In this document: piece by piece, positions 24,401 to 36,600 of the stretch
Layout of the letters: every line of letters starts with the position of its first letter
How positions within the stretch are numbered: the first letter of the stretch is position 1
From: Ophiocordyceps camponoti-saundersi (nom. inval.)
Lineage: Eukaryota; Ascomycota; Sordariomycetes; Hypocreales; Ophiocordycipitaceae
Assembly: GCA_003339415.1 (NCBI GenBank)
Contig: PDHQ01000002.1
Coordinates: forward strand, 250,159 to 314,158
DNA: 64,000 nucleotides
Reading direction: 5' to 3'
Notes under the pieces: model-generated
What the model was told of the DNA's origin: nothing
Databases searched by the model: none
Seen by the model: the letters and a program-made list of their open reading frames with translations, nothing else
Made by a program: the position numbers and the translations under genes

Positions 24401-24924
24401 TCGCTGCCTATCGACTCTGGCACCTCGACGATGGTGTTGTCGGGAGATGGATGCTGCTCCATGCGCTCTGCGCCGGAGTCGAGGATCGGCCGGAACAGAT
24501 CCAGACTCGAGGCCCTTCTTCGTTGCATGAAAGACGGCCTCCGGCGGACTGACGCATCCGACAAGAGATAGCTCGCTAGTTCAGCCGTATCTTCGCGTAC
24601 GGTGCGGGCATTCTGCTCGCTATCAACAGGGACTACGGTTAGGTTAGACAAGGCCGCCACAGCGCGGAGAAGGGACCGAGCAAATAAAGAAGAGCCATGA
24701 AACTCACCTAACAGCTGACGAGCCGATGCATGAATGTATGATCGGATGGGTTCTCGAAAACCCTTGGTCGACCCGGCCGATGACGATAGAAGACGAGCCG
24801 AGGCTGGAGGTAAAGATGCGTCGTCTTCGTCGTCGTCGTCGAAGGGGCCAACGTCGTCCGGCAAAAGAGAGGGCGATCGGACGGACGACATAGCTGGCAA
24901 CTGGCCAGAAGCGGCGTCCGCCAT
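21452..24924 (-). CDS. VSB1: Vsb1-like SulP-fold vacuolar transporter with STAS and cyclic-nucleotide-binding-like domains
   Basis: Five minus-strand exons, 24924-24708, 24632-23964, 23881-23739, 23684-23138 and 23088-21452, close in frame to 1070 residues. Introns are 75, 82, 54 and 49 bp. The N-terminal 270 residues are acidic/Ser-rich and cytosolic. The membrane domain of roughly 12 helices starts at about residue 285 (VILGPVSCFPAVVVGLLLNI). A STAS-like domain follows (IYIIKLTGYLFFGTVVSVEE through VKSVFLVLSGVD), then a C-terminal cyclic-nucleotide-binding-like fold (GTVLFRRGEAANGFYLVESG, ERTATVQV). SulP proteins of this build are usually named sulfate transporters, but this architecture matches yeast Vsb1 (YGR125W), which loads basic amino acids into the vacuole. 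Substrate is inferred from that homologue only. Exon 1's intron is in frame and stop-free, so a longer isoform is possible. Confidence 0.85.
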
Positions 24925-26144
24925 AATCTCAGTGCTGTGGCATGAAAAACGGTGGAGGCTGAAGGGTTAGTAGACGGTAGGTTGGAAGTTTGTCGTTAGT
25001 AGGGTAGGCCGGTTACATTACTTGATGGCCGGGCCTTACCAGTAGGGGTATTACTCAGGCATTTTGAGCAGGTCCCCGCTTCGATGTCGGGCCTAATGAC
25101 CAGCCAGTGAAAGCGGCATCGGTGGGCAGTTGGTGGTAATAGTTTACGGTAGCCATGACAGACGCCGGAGATGGTGTTACATCAAGAGAGTGAGAGTGTT
25201 GGCGAGAGAGTGAAAGAGGTGCGATCCCTGCTGGCTGGACCTGATAGTGGATACCAGCATGGGCTAACTAATCGCGATAGCCGGGCCGGTAGGGTTCGCA
25301 CCCATTGTGGTATCAGCTAAGATGAATTGCGCAGGTTAATTTTATCACATAATACGTACAAGGCATCTGTGAGAATAGGATAAAAGAAGCCGCTTCAACC
25401 ATCATTCCTCTGTGTCAGCTACAGGCTCGATTAACAGATACACACTGTTTGTATGAAGTAAGTAGGAGGTTGGTAGTATGTTGGTAGGTATGAACGCATC
25501 ATGTCGATGACACAGCCGTCGATCCGGAAACAGCCAATGATATATCTATATTAGTAGAGGGACAGACTGGGGGGCCCGGCTCAACCGGGGCCTGTATGGC
25601 TGCGTCGCCACGTTCAATGCTCCCAGAAACAAATCCTTTCGACTACGTGGTGTCTCATATGTACGCACATGCAGTGATATAGCCTGACACAGGGCGCATA
25701 TACATATGTACGTGCATACTTCCTTCTTTCGAGCCTTCTTCTCCTTCTTCTGCTTCGATTCCTGCCTGGGTAAGTTGGTAGGTAGGTAGGTAGGTAACTT
25801 GCAGGGATCCGCCTCGGAGCTTATTAGTTCGACGATCCGACTTCCGTATTGCACTCGTTCCGTTGCATTGCCCGCGCGAGGCCTCATGCCCGCATGCGCA
25901 GTCATACCGGCTGTGTACGGCCGTGTACCGGCTGTACCACCCAGGTTGCCATCTCTGTCGATATCTCGGGCAGTCCATTGCAAAAAAGAAGACGTCCGAA
26001 GCCAGCCCGCCATTGGTCATCTTGTTCAAGCAGTCGGTCCGGGCCACGGACATCTGCAGATGCATCCAGCTGATCCATCCTCGTACCATAGTACGAATAA
26101 TCGCCCTCAAAAGCCCGACTGAATCATACTGTCGCACCGGTTGC
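24925..26144. other. Intergenic region between transporter and PSF1
   Basis: 1.2 kb containing the transporter promoter. A TAGG repeat lies at 25769-25795 and its reverse pattern is absent. No gene recognised; open frames at 25546-26137 give no family signal. Confidence 0.55.
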
Positions 26145-26886
26145 TCACCCGAGCTTCTGCAAGTAGCCCTGGGCGATTAAACGCTCGACGTCTCCTTGCC
26201 GCACGTAGAATTGGCTATTCTTCGTGAGGGTGATGGCCCTGCAGTAATGACATTAGCCGGGCATGGCCATCATCGAGCAGCGCGCTTCATCGCATGACAA
26301 ACCCGTATTCCGTCTGTATCTCGCCAGCGTCCTTGAGCACGCGAACGTCTATAAACAGATCGCGTGGCGGCTCCAGGCTTCCGGTGAGGTCAATGTCTGT
26401 CCATTGCCCTTTGTATGCGGCCAAGAGGTCGCTGTACTGCCTCAAGTAGTCCTCTTCTTGCGGACTTAGGCTGCTGGTGGCCCCCTCGGATTCTCGCACT
26501 TGCTGTCCCGACAGATCGACGATGTCGGCCCCGCTCCATGTCAATTCCTCGAGCTTGTCGGTTCGCGTTCGGTGGTATGCCAGCAGGCATCGCTTGTTGC
26601 GCCGCATGGACAGGTGATCTACCAGAAGCGTGCAGGCAACGCCTTGATCGGCGTTGGGGTCGAAAGATCCCCGGAATGGTTCGAGAAGTTCCATCACGTC
26701 TTTGTCCAGGTCTCTGACTTCTCTCGTCACCGCGCGCACGAGTTCGGTTTGATACGGCGGGAGATGCGCCAGGCCCTGCGTTCGCTTGGCATGTTGAACC
26801 TGTGTCTCTTTGATCAGCATGTACACCTGAAAGTTTTCTTATGGCTGGCTTTTTCGCACGAGTTTCAATCCCAAGTCGCCGTACAT
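26145..26886 (-). CDS. PSF1: GINS complex subunit Psf1
   Basis: Three exons on the minus strand: 26886-26860 (27 nt), 26799-26303 and 26238-26145, introns of 60 and 64 bp; 205 residues, the usual size. The tiny first exon encodes MYGDLGLKL, exactly the conserved Psf1 start, and joins to VQHAKRTQGL. Other hallmarks are LPPYQTELVRAVTREVRDLD, MRRNKRCLLAYHRTR and, at the end of exon 2, FIDVRVLKDAGEIQTEYG; exon 3 supplies the B-domain tail SQFYVRQGDVERLIAQGYL. Psf1 is part of the CMG helicase (Cdc45-MCM-GINS) and acts at replication forks. A model that starts at the internal Met of exon 2 and ends at the first stop after exon 2 would lose both termini. Divergent with RPN13 over 1.37 kb. Confidence 0.95.
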
Positions 26887-28252
26887 GATGATCGCGTGCG
26901 ACCTTGCTGCGGTGTGTGGTGGAAGCTGCGCTCTTCATCACATGCACTGTCCGTGTGAATACGAATACGAATAGATGTCATAGCTCATTTTTTCCTGCCG
27001 GCTCTTCTTTTGCCTACCCGGCATCGAGATGTCAACAGGACGGAAGACGGCAAAAGACAACGGTATAGAAAACAACACACGATTCAGATACTAGACCGTG
27101 ATCGAGTGTCTGTCATTTTGTTCTTTCACAATCTTCTAAGCTTCTACCGTCGTCTCCTCGTTATATGACAGTGTCGTGAGGAGTGAGCCCGTTTCCCGAC
27201 AGTATATTTGACCAGAAACGCAGACACTGGGACCAATATCTGTTGATCAAGATGCCTTCGTCTCAAACCGCCTGCATCTACGACTTTGTTCTAAACTGAT
27301 AATGCAAACAATACCGTCTGTCGACCTCTGCGAAGTGTACATAAGCCCAGTCTGATAAGAACCAGCCAAGTAGACCATCAGCCTTGAGGCTCGACGCTAC
27401 TTTCAGTTCACACAATTTTCACACACATGAACATACATACAATAGATTGGTGGGCTGAAATAATAGCTGCGCTTCGCCCAGTAATCATGAATTGCACTAC
27501 CATTTCAAATAGCTAGTTGTACTAAGGCATCTACCTGTCCGGTTCAATCGACGGTGATTGACATATCGACCACACATCAATCTGTTGAGCTCTGTTAGCT
27601 GCAGCCATGAGGGTTGAGACGGCAGTGGATGGAGGAACAGAAGTAATCAGAGATGCACAATGTGCTTTGAAGCTTCGTCAGACGGGGGGTCTTGAGGCCC
27701 CCTCCGAAACACGGACCAATTTTTCTCATCATGAGAGTCTTGCACTGCAAAACCAGGCATAGTGGGTGGAGGCAGAGTATGTACAATGGAGGCATACCAG
27801 AAGAATTCAAGAAGCTTACCTGAGTTGTATTTGTCGTAAGTGGATACGTCAGTAGAGTTATCCATGTGCGTAACGAAGACGCGGTCGAGAAGAGACGTTG
27901 AGGTTCTCGCGGACGAGAAGAGAGGACTGAGGTTCTCAAGGCTGAGAGAGCCCTTAAGCCCTGGTTCGAGTTTTTTTTTTTTCACAGCACGCTTTATAGT
28001 TCTCTTTGCTCATGTCATCATTGTCGGAAAATCATCGGCCCTTCCACTCATGCGCCACTCGATGACCCGACTGCTGAGCTCAAATGAGACAGCTCTTTCA
28101 TTATCATCTTTGTTGTCGAAGCTCGCCAGCCATTCTTCTCACATTGTACCTTCGTGACCATTGACGATACAACAGTGGCCATCCTCCTTTCACAAACTAC
28201 TACAGCTTCCCTCACACGGCGACTTGGCTCTGCTTGGTCAATGTGAGCCATC
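26887..28252. other. Divergent promoter region, PSF1/RPN13
   Basis: 1.37 kb, of average composition and nearly free of microsatellites, unlike most spacers in this window. Minus-strand open frames at 27595-27985 give no recognisable protein. Nothing else seen. Confidence 0.5.
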
Positions 28253-29693
28253 ATGCCTGTAGCTCCCATCATCACCTTCAAGGCGGGCCAGTGCGAGATC
28301 GACGTGAGTTGCGAATCGAACACCGCCTCGTCCGACGACTAACCACCGGGGCACGGCAGACTACGTCGACACCGCACAAGGTCAAACCTCAAACCCAGGC
28401 GGGCTATATATATCTCTACTCAGAAGATGGTAGGTCGTCGCCGTTCCAAGTCTCGGCCTCGAATCGGCTTGTTCACAGCCTACATTACAGACTTGGTTCA
28501 TTTTTGCTGGCGGAAGCGAAGCGATACCTTGGAAGACCCCCAGATCGACCTTGTAATGGTTCCCACCGATGGTAGCTTTGTGCCTTACGAAGCATCGCAG
28601 CCCGCGGCTCAGACAAACGGTCGCATATTCGTCCTCAAATTTGCTTCGTCCTCACAGCGCCATCTTTTCTGGATGCAGTCCAAACCGCAAAGCCGCATCG
28701 GCGACCCGAGCTGGTTCAGTCCCAGAGACCGCAAGATTGGTAGCATTGTTCATCGCCTCCTGCAGGGCGAAGAAGTCAATGTCAACGGCGAACTCGCCGC
28801 AGTCCGCAACCCAGGCGATCGGCGAGACGATGACGATGAGCCCATGGAAGATGCCGAGGGCACCCGCCGTCCTCAAGACCATCCTGGCAGTGGTAGTGGC
28901 GGTGCGGGACCAGATGCAACTGGAGGAGACGTCAGAGAGGAGGGCGAGAGCTCGAGAGAAGGAGGAGCTGACGGCGCAAGAGCGTAGGTGACCCCTATCT
29001 GTTGGTTGGTCCAAAGAAGTCGCGGTTGGCCGGTCAAGGTCAGAGAGGAAAGAGGAAATTCGAGCTTTACAGACCAGACTTGGGGCCCCTGGATGGTCCA
29101 AATTGAGTTTCTTTTCCCATAGACGACCCGATGTGACCTTCTGGATGGGCATGATTCGTGTGTGATGCTGACGCTTGCGCAGAGCGGATACTGCAGTTGC
29201 CAACCTTTTACGCTCCCTGAGGAATCAACCGGGTGTCAACCAGCGAGGCGACATAGCATATCCTAATCTCTCCCACCTTCTTCCGACATCCGAAACGGTT
29301 TCCATGGCGGATGGTGCGTACCCTAAACTCATCGATACACTTCTCGACTTGTTGCCGCCGGCTGTGGTGGTCCTCGCAAGTGGTTCGTCCGACTTTGGCG
29401 GCAAACCTGAGCCAACGACCGAGGCGGTGGCGATAGCCAAGCGATCTCTTTCCTTGGACGACAAACGCGACCTACTCAAGAAGGTCTTGCGAAGCCCACA
29501 ATTCCATCAAGCTCTGAGCAGCCTGACAATGGCTTTGCGGGACGGGGGGCTCCCTGGTGTTGCCGACGCGCTTGGCTTCAGCGTCGAGAATGGAGGGTAT
29601 CTTACAGACAGCAGTATGCCCATGGGTGGTGGACAGGCCGTTAAAGCGTTCGTCGAGGGAGTCAGGAAGTCAGTCCGGGAGGAGAATCCATAG
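28253..29693 (+). CDS. RPN13: Proteasomal ubiquitin receptor Rpn13 (ADRM1)
   Basis: Exons 28253-28303, 28360-28429, 28491-28983 and 29183-29693 close in frame to 374 residues; introns 56, 61 and 199 bp. The N-terminal Pru (pleckstrin-like ubiquitin receptor) domain spans about residues 5-115: ITFKAGQCEID, YIYLYSEDDLVHFCWRKR, IDLVMVPTDGSF, RIFVLKFASSSQRHLFWMQS. A disordered acidic/Gly linker follows, then a C-terminal DEUBAD domain (about residues 225-345; LLRSLRNQPGV, LLKKVLRSPQFHQALSSLTMAL), which in metazoans recruits the deubiquitinase Uch37. Yeast Rpn13 lacks this second domain; its presence fits a filamentous ascomycete. Exon 3 would run into an in-frame stop at 28985-28987, so the donor at 28984 (GTAGGT) is required. 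Confidence 0.95.
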
Positions 29694-30054
29694 GAGTTGT
29701 TCCTCGACTCTTGTTTCTGACGACCTAGGTATTGTTCGAACGGCTTACTCTTGGCCGCGCGTATTTACATACATACATATGATACCATAACACAGCGTGA
29801 AAAATCGAAGTCGTTTCAACTTCTCCCTTCATATATACCTATCCTCCAGGACAGGTCTGTTTCGTTTCTCACAGGCCTGCCGGCATGGGCGATTATAGGG
29901 TAGGCTCGTGACGATGATGAGCTGGTTGTCGGACTAATATCGGGCCGCCGCTTGGCTGTGGTCATTATCACAAAGAGCGGCCTCGTTGCCAATTGCCAAA
30001 CCATGTCCAAAGCCAATCACGACTTCATTGCCAGCTTCTGCTGCATTCATCGCG
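29694..30054. other. RPN13 3' end and CUS2 promoter
   Basis: About 360 bp; a short CATACATACATA run at 29768-29780. No gene seen. Confidence 0.5.
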
Positions 30055-31234
30055 ATGGAAGTCGGTTTTCCTACGAACCCGGACGACTTCAAAGACGATG
30101 ATAGGATCTCGTACTCTAAGCAAGACGATAAGTTCATCGCAGTGCACGAAGATGGCACTGAATTCGAATTCGATACCGAGTTGAAGCAATGGATCCCCAT
30201 GGACGACGAGTCCGACGACACTCAGGACAATGGAGGCGACGATGCCAAGTCTGAAACGGAAGAGGAAAATCAGAAGAAGCGAAGGCGCTCAGATGCCGAA
30301 AATGAAAACGAGGTCAGTGGCTTGCTCCTTGAGTATTATCAAGTTCCCGTCTACGGATAGCGAGTTGGTCTAAAATTTTACCTAGAAAACCGACTCGTCG
30401 GCACCCGCGCGCCCACGCAAGAAGGCCAAGGCCCCGGCAAAACCTAAGCAGAACACGGCCGTATACGTGACTGGGTTGCCGTACGATGCGACCATATCCG
30501 AGATACACGACCTGTTCTCTCGGAAAGGCGGACTCGTGGCTGAGGAAATCGACAGCAAAGCGCCGAGAATCAAGCTTTACAAGGACGAGAGCGGGAATTT
30601 CAAAGGCGATGCCCTGGTTGTGTTCTTTAAACCCGAGAGCGTTAGCATGGCCATCATGCTACTGGATGACACGGATTTTCGATACACGGCTCACGGTAAA
30701 GGGGAAGGCAGAATGCGCGTTCAGGAAGCCGATTCCAGCTACAAAAAGGTTCAGCAAGAGGATCGCACCAACACGGAAACCCGCGGCGAAGGAGAAATCG
30801 GGCGGCCGAAAACGAGTCAAGACCGACGAAAAGTTATCAAGAAGACGCAGAAGCTGGACGCCAAGCTGGCTGATTGGAGCGACGAAGAGGACGATCGGTT
30901 CACAGGCATGGTCGCGCCGCCGAAAGCACAGGGTCCGAGGACGGTGGTCCTTCGCCAGATGTTTAGGATCTTCGAGCTCGAGGAAGACCCTGCATCTGTG
31001 TTGGAGATTAAGGAAGACATTCGAGAGGAGTGCTCCAAGATGGGAGTTGTTACGAACGTCGTTCTCTATGATCAAGAGCCAGAGGGAATTGTGACGGTCA
31101 AATTCCAGGACCCCTCAGCAGCTGCCATGTGCGTCGAGGTGATGGGCGGGCGACCCTTTGATGGTCGAATCGTCGACGCGACCTTTGCAACCGGTCAAGA
31201 AAGCTTTCGGAGGACTGGTGCATCGGAAGACTGA
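30055..31234 (+). CDS. CUS2: Cus2 / Tat-SF1-like U2 snRNP splicing factor
   Basis: Exons 30055-30312 and 30386-31234 with a 73-bp phase-0 intron; 368 residues. The start ATG follows TTCATCGCG and opens MEVGFPTNPDDFKDDD. Residues 1-86 are acidic with an aromatic strand (FIAVHEDGTEFEFD), a region seen in Tat-SF1. RRM1 starts at AVYVTGLPYDATISEIHDLF (about residue 110) and includes FKGDALVVFFK. RRM2 starts near TVVLRQMFRIFELEEDP (about 255) and contains GIVTVKFQDPSAAAMCVEVM and ends GRIVDATFA; in the family it is a UHM that binds ULM motifs of SF3b1. The C-terminal acidic tail of human Tat-SF1 is absent, as in yeast Cus2. Acts in U2 snRNP assembly in the nucleus. Convergent with the DUF5519 gene, 109 bp apart. 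Confidence 0.9.
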
Positions 31235-31343
31235 CTCAAGCTCAGACTCGATGAGCAGCAGAGTTGATGAATTGTACGGTAAAGAGGAAATTTTATACCC
31301 AGGCAGGTCCAGGCCTCAAATGCAGCCGAGAAGGCACTTGACT

Positions 31344-32306
31344 TTAATGGATCGGGATTAGCCTTGGTTCGGGAATGGGGCCGAGCTCGACGTGCTCGGC
31401 GAGAATATACCAGATGGCGGCCTCGATGATTCTATAGGTTATGCGGAGCTCGAGCTCGTCTGATTGTCTCTCAGTACCTACAGGTAGGCAGCGGAGGGTT
31501 TCGGGGAAAAGGTCTCACTCACTTCGAGGGGCATAGACCATGACGAAGTCCTGCGACACGGGCATCTGCAGAAGGCGAGCCTTGCGAGCCAGCGGATGGC
31601 GCTGTCCCCAGCCTTTGCGCAGGACCTCGTCGATGTCATGGGGATGCAGACACATGTGCATGGAGTGGTCAGAATCGTGGACGTGACATATCTCGCCCTG
31701 ACAGTTGGTCTGCAAGGGATGCCTGGCGAAGAGCGCGAGGCCGTGTTTCTCGAGACAGGAGCGCTCGGTGCCAAACTTGAGGGGGCTACAGGCGGCGAGG
31801 CGCTCCATGGCACGCCTGAGGGTCAGATAGCAGAAGCGGCAGCCGGACTGGTCGAGCTGTCGCTGAGGGGCGATGCCGACGACTCGGGGCCTCGGACCGG
31901 GCCGATAGGGGAGAGGCTGAGAGGCGAGAATACCATCCCGGGGGACTCTGGTCGGGTCGGGACTCGGGGCGGTAAAGGGGTCACGGATGGCCCAGAGGCG
32001 CAGCCAGGAGACGCGAAGATAGCCCTGAACGGTGGATGGAGTGCCGCCCGGACCGAGGTTGACAAAGTTTTGGTAGTCGTTGCGGATGAGCAGGAAGATG
32101 GTGGTGAGGCTGACGAGGATCTCGGTCGGGTGGCAGCCCAAGAAGTGGATGAGGAAGACGAGGGCGAGGGCGAGGGCGACGATGGCCGGGCCGTCGAGGG
32201 TGACGCTGAAGGGACGCTGCTGGATGTCGGACGAGGGCAGAGGATCGTTGGCGTCGTACGAGGAGAGGGCGGCGCGAAGGTGAGACGAGGCGAAGTCGGC
32301 GGACAT
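31344..32306 (-). CDS. DUF5519 / luciferase-fold protein with membrane anchor
   Basis: Exons 32306-31523 and 31459-31344 (intron 31460-31522) close to 299 residues. Without the second exon the frame stops early, just after VYAPRSE. A hydrophobic stretch at about residues 39-70 suggests one or two membrane helices near the N-terminus. The C-terminal part HVHDSDHSMHMCLHPHDID, GWGQRHPLARK and FVMVYAPR is the pattern of the DUF5519 family, sometimes called luciferase domain. Exon 2 adds a helix (LELRITYRIIEAAIWYILAEH) of the right kind. Enzymatic function unknown; the His-rich motif could bind a metal, which is inference. A second acceptor 18 nt upstream (31478) is also in frame, adding six residues. 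Confidence 0.72.
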
Positions 32307-33770
32307 GATTACTCTATATATATGTATGCATAGACATGTAGTGGGTTTAGATTATATGTATGTATATCGTTGGCTGGGATCCGATTTACATATATGTACG
32401 GATATGGAGGAGGAGGAGGAGGAGGAGGAAGGGGGGGGGGAAAGAGGAGGGGGGGAAGAGGAAGAGGAAGAGGTTGGAGAAAGGGGGAAACGCTGAGAGT
32501 GCGTCGGGCTTCCATGCGAGGCGGCACGAGACGATGACAGACAGCTGTCATGTATGTAGTATGTAGGTGGTAGGTAGGTAGAGGTAGGTTTGTCGTGGCA
32601 GCCACACGGGGCTGAGACGGAGGTTGCGCAGGCCAGCCAAGGTGGCACTTGGGATTGTACATACATACGGACATTGCATGCCTACATTTACGTGTACCTA
32701 CATGAACGAGGTGAGACTTATTGCTGTTGGATGGGGGGTAAGGCCTTGAAGATGATGACGATGATATAGATGGGTAAGTAGGTAGGTAGGTAGGTAATCA
32801 TACCTTTCTACCACCGACGATGGTGAAGCCACGATGATGCGTACAAGGCTGGGGGGAGTGACCTGACGTGGGATGGAGGAGGTAAGGCAGGTAGGAAGGA
32901 AGCTTTCCAATTGATGGTGTGTGTATGTATGTATGTTGGACAGTTGAGCATCCCTTCTGGAGGTAGGTATGTAGTCCGTTTGCCCTCATTATGTATATGG
33001 AGCGGGCCAGAGTAGGAGGAGGAGGAGGAGGAGGAGGAGGAGGAAGAGGCAGAATCCAGCCAGCCCTGTCTACCTATAGAACACGCATCCCCATAATCAA
33101 GAAGCAGGCAACCATGGTAGGTAAATTTAACAGCCTTTTTTTTGCCTGTGGTGCAACACTAAGAAAGGTTAAAAACAAGCCAAACAAACAGAAACAAATG
33201 ATACCATGATGCTTCATTCAACCGACCGACCTCGTCTTGGATACAGGTGACGTAGCTGCGCATGAGGGATAGCAGCTGTTGGGCCGGTACTTGGGGCGGC
33301 GCAGATCTAGCGCCGATCATGGTACGGATTGGGATGGGAGCTTTTCCTTTGCATGCTAAGAATAGAGATGGCTAGTATTAGGTGGGTACTGCCCGGGTAG
33401 GAGGTGCGGCTACTACGGATAGTGATATAGGAGAGAGAGGTACGGATAGGTACAGGTAGCAGGACGCCACGCCTCCTTTATTTAACGGCTCAGGGCGTAC
33501 AGGCAATAAGTGTTCGGCGCACAGACAGCCGCCGCGGCTCAAAGTATACATGTATTTTCCCCTTTATCCCCTGAGGGAAAAAAAAAACAAACAAAACAAA
33601 ACAAAACAGGTTGAATATACGGAGCATACATATGTAAAGGCACATAATAGCATGAACAGGAAAACAGGCACAAGCACCGTGCTTCATATGTATGTATGCA
33701 CATGCTGCCTACACCCAAGAGGTACTGCCTAGTACAGGTAGATATAGGTACTGGTCAAGTGGTAGGTGGG
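32307..33770. other. Microsatellite-rich upstream region
   Basis: About 1.46 kb with GGA repeats (32405-32430, 33018-33050), TAGG repeats (32567-32580, 32777-32795), (CATA)n patches and AAACA repeats near 33586-33607. It ends at the retrotransposon's target-site duplication. No gene seen. Confidence 0.65.
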
Positions 33771-34068
33771 TGTCAGAGGGCTAAGACAAGAGTGGGTTAG
33801 GCGTGTGTTTTTGTTATCCCTTAAGGCGTGCAGGCATTATAGTAACGGATCCGTAGCCTAGGAAACGGAATTCCTATTAGGAAAAAAGGCTATATCCGGG
33901 GTAATATATAAACTATAGGAATAAAGGCTTATTTATAAGGGTATTATAGTATAAAAGGCCGATACGGAAAGTTCTTATTATATATATAAAGATAACGATA
34001 ATTCCCTCTATTTAGAAAAGGTAAGTATATTAATTAATATAATTTATACGCCTCCTCTTTATCTAATA
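33771..34068 (+). repeat. 5' LTR of the copia element
   Basis: 298 bp, starts TGTCAGAGGG. Compared with the 3' LTR there are about 40 differences, all transitions. The first about 100 bp here are unmutated and the rest carry TpA changes. The bases after it (GTTATAAGCTTA) could be a mutated primer-binding site of the tRNA-Met type; this is weak. Confidence 0.95.
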
Positions 34069-35718
34069 GTTATAAGCTTAGTTAGTATTTTCTAATTTAA
34101 TTTATTTAATTCTATTATTCTTATAGCTTATATAGCTTATATTTTATAAATTACTTAATTAATTAAGCTTTTATAAAAATAAAACTATTATTACTTTTTT
34201 TAGTAAATTTATAACCCCTAAATTTATTAATTTTTAACTATAATTAATAACTTTAATAATATAATAATTAATATAATAGTAAACTTTACGATATTAGTTA
34301 AACTTACTTTTATTCTTAAAAACCTTAAAGATTAGACTAATTAGTATTAAGATATTATTAATATAGTATAAAGCTATAATATTTAGTTTTTTATAAATTT
34401 AAAAATATAAGAGACTTTTATAAAGCTAAATTAACTAAAAATCCTATTTATAAGCTTAGGAGGTTAAATAAAAAGCGAAACCTCTAACCTTAAAACTCTT
34501 TAATTACTTAAAGAAAAATATAAAATATTTACCCTCCCTAACTTCTAAGAGGATTTAAAAGAATATTATAAAATAAAGAAGGTATTAGAGGGGATAAATC
34601 CCTTTATCTAAGTAAGCCTCTTATTAGCCTATTAATCCCTAATCTAAGGGGATTTCTCCTCTAAGGAGAAACTTATTATTTTTCGAGCTTTTATATAGCC
34701 TAGTAATATTACTAAATATAAACTTACTAAAGATAAGTTATATAACTTATTCTTATAAGATCCCTTAAAAGGGGATATTAATAGATAAGTTATTTAATTA
34801 ATCTAAGCTTAGCGGATTTATTTATAATTAAATAGCGTAAGGTTTACTAATAAAGTATATATTAAGTATTTTATTTATATAATAAGGGATTAATATCCCT
34901 TATTTATATAAATAATATAATATAACCTTAATTTAGTCTACTATAAGGATTACGGAAAAGTTCTTTAATTTATTAATATTTTTTAGAAGTTTAGGAGGGC
35001 TAATTATAAGGCCCCTAAGCTTAATCGAATCGAAAAGAAAATAGCTTTCGTTATTTATAATAATCTTAAATAATAAATAAAAATAAATACCTTATAAAAT
35101 AGGGATTAAAATAGCCGCCTAATAATATAAGCCTCTCCTCTTTCTTTTTCTTCTTTTATATAAGTAAATTAGGAGGATCTTAAAAAGTATAACGCTTAAA
35201 CTTATACTTAGTATAATCGAAAATATTTTCGAAAGTTCGAGAAGAAGGAAAATTACTAAAAAAGGTATTTTTACGTTCTCTTAAACTTAATCCTTTCTTT
35301 TCTATAAGATTAGGTTAATCTTAATAAAAACCTTTTTCGATAAGTTATAGATAAAATAGCTTATTATTAATTAACTTAACGGAAAGTTAATTAATAGAAA
35401 AAGGAAAATATAAAAATTATTAGCTAATAAAGGAATAAGGAAACCTCGAGCGTTTTTATAGCCTTAAGGAATCCCGCTTTAAAAAGTATAGAGATAAAAA
35501 ATAATATCTTTCTTAATAAGAGGTGCTTAATATATATCTTTAACTCCCTTAATTAGTTTAATATTTTCGACCCGAATATATAAGCCGATTTTACCGTTAT
35601 TATAACTAAGGTTATTACCTCGGGGGTAAATATAGTTATATTAATAATAGAAATAAGTTATCGTATAACCTTTATTAATATTAAGTTTAACCTTAACTTT
35701 AATATTAATCTTATCTTT
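34069..35718 (+). pseudogene. RIP-destroyed copia gag/protease region
   Basis: Internal part of the outer element upstream of the nested insertion. Every frame is closed by frequent TAA/TAG stops derived from CAA/CAG/TGG codons. The last 150 bp, continuing after the insertion, resemble the segment between the copia protease and integrase by position and hydrophobic pattern; the gag assignment is by position only. Confidence 0.55.
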
Positions 35719-35928
35719 TATAAGGGATTAGTTTATAACTAATCGTAGCTAGATAGGGGGGATTATAGCGGATATATTTAGGTCTTCCTAATAGCGCTTA
35801 GTTATCGCGCGGGGTATATAGCTAGCTTAGGAAGGAGGCTTCTCTCCCTTCTTCTTCCTCTTTTCGATAGCTTTAATTATAACTCTACTTTAGCTTATTT
35901 CCGTAGTCGCCTTAGTAAGATTATTATA
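35719..35928 (+). repeat. 5' LTR of nested element
   Basis: 210 bp, starts TATAAGGGATTAG (originally probably TG). It differs from the other copy at 11 positions, all transitions; ten of the eleven have the A/T state in this copy. Confidence 0.92.
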
Positions 35929-36600
35929 TTAATTAAAGCTCCTCTTACCGCTAACCGAACGTAAGAGTAAGATCTTAGTATAGAACGCCGTTAAATTCTG
36001 CCTATATTAGAGCTACTCTCGGCTTATTCTAGCTTAGATTCTTAGCTAGCCGCTATATATGCTAAATTTGCGATTAACGGAGCCGTAATTAGGGAGTCTA
36101 AGTCCTAGTTCTACTATATCTTTTCTTATCTTAGCACCTTCTAGTAAATATTTTTTCCGTACGTTATTATAATTATAGATTTTTCTTACTAGCTTAAAGC
36201 TTTTTTAGCGTATATCTCCGAGCTTTTCGGGGAAAGTTATAAGGAGCGCTAAGTAGGTTTTTCCTTAATTAGGATATATTAGGGGCCGTTAAAGCCCCTC
36301 GGAGAATACGTTACGAGGTAGGAATATGCCCTCTTCGAGGCCGGACTATTATACTAATCTAACTATGCTAGGATTATTCTACTCTTATCCGGGCTACGTA
36401 AGGAGCTATAAGAGCGCTTAGATTATAAGAACTAGCTTATAACGTATACGGCCTTCGCTAGCCTTCTCTAAAGCTTTAATAAAGTATTTAGTTCCGGGAA
36501 TATTCCTAATATACTAGTTAATTTGCCGCCCCCCTTTTTAGCTAACCCGATAGATATCGCGTTTATATAATCTCGTTCTAGCACTACTAAGCGCTAGCGT

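Noticed and set aside
21452..24924. Annotation as a plain sulfate permease
   Set aside because: The long acidic N-terminus and C-terminal cyclic-nucleotide-binding-like domain are those of the Vsb1 group; yeast plasma-membrane sulfate permeases lack them.
27595..27985. Small minus-strand genes between PSF1 and RPN13
   Set aside because: Overlapping frames with no recognisable domain and no good start or splice context.
28984..29182. snoRNA in the 199-bp intron of RPN13
   Set aside because: TGATG and CTGA occur next to each other at the 3' end only, without a matching pair at the 5' end.
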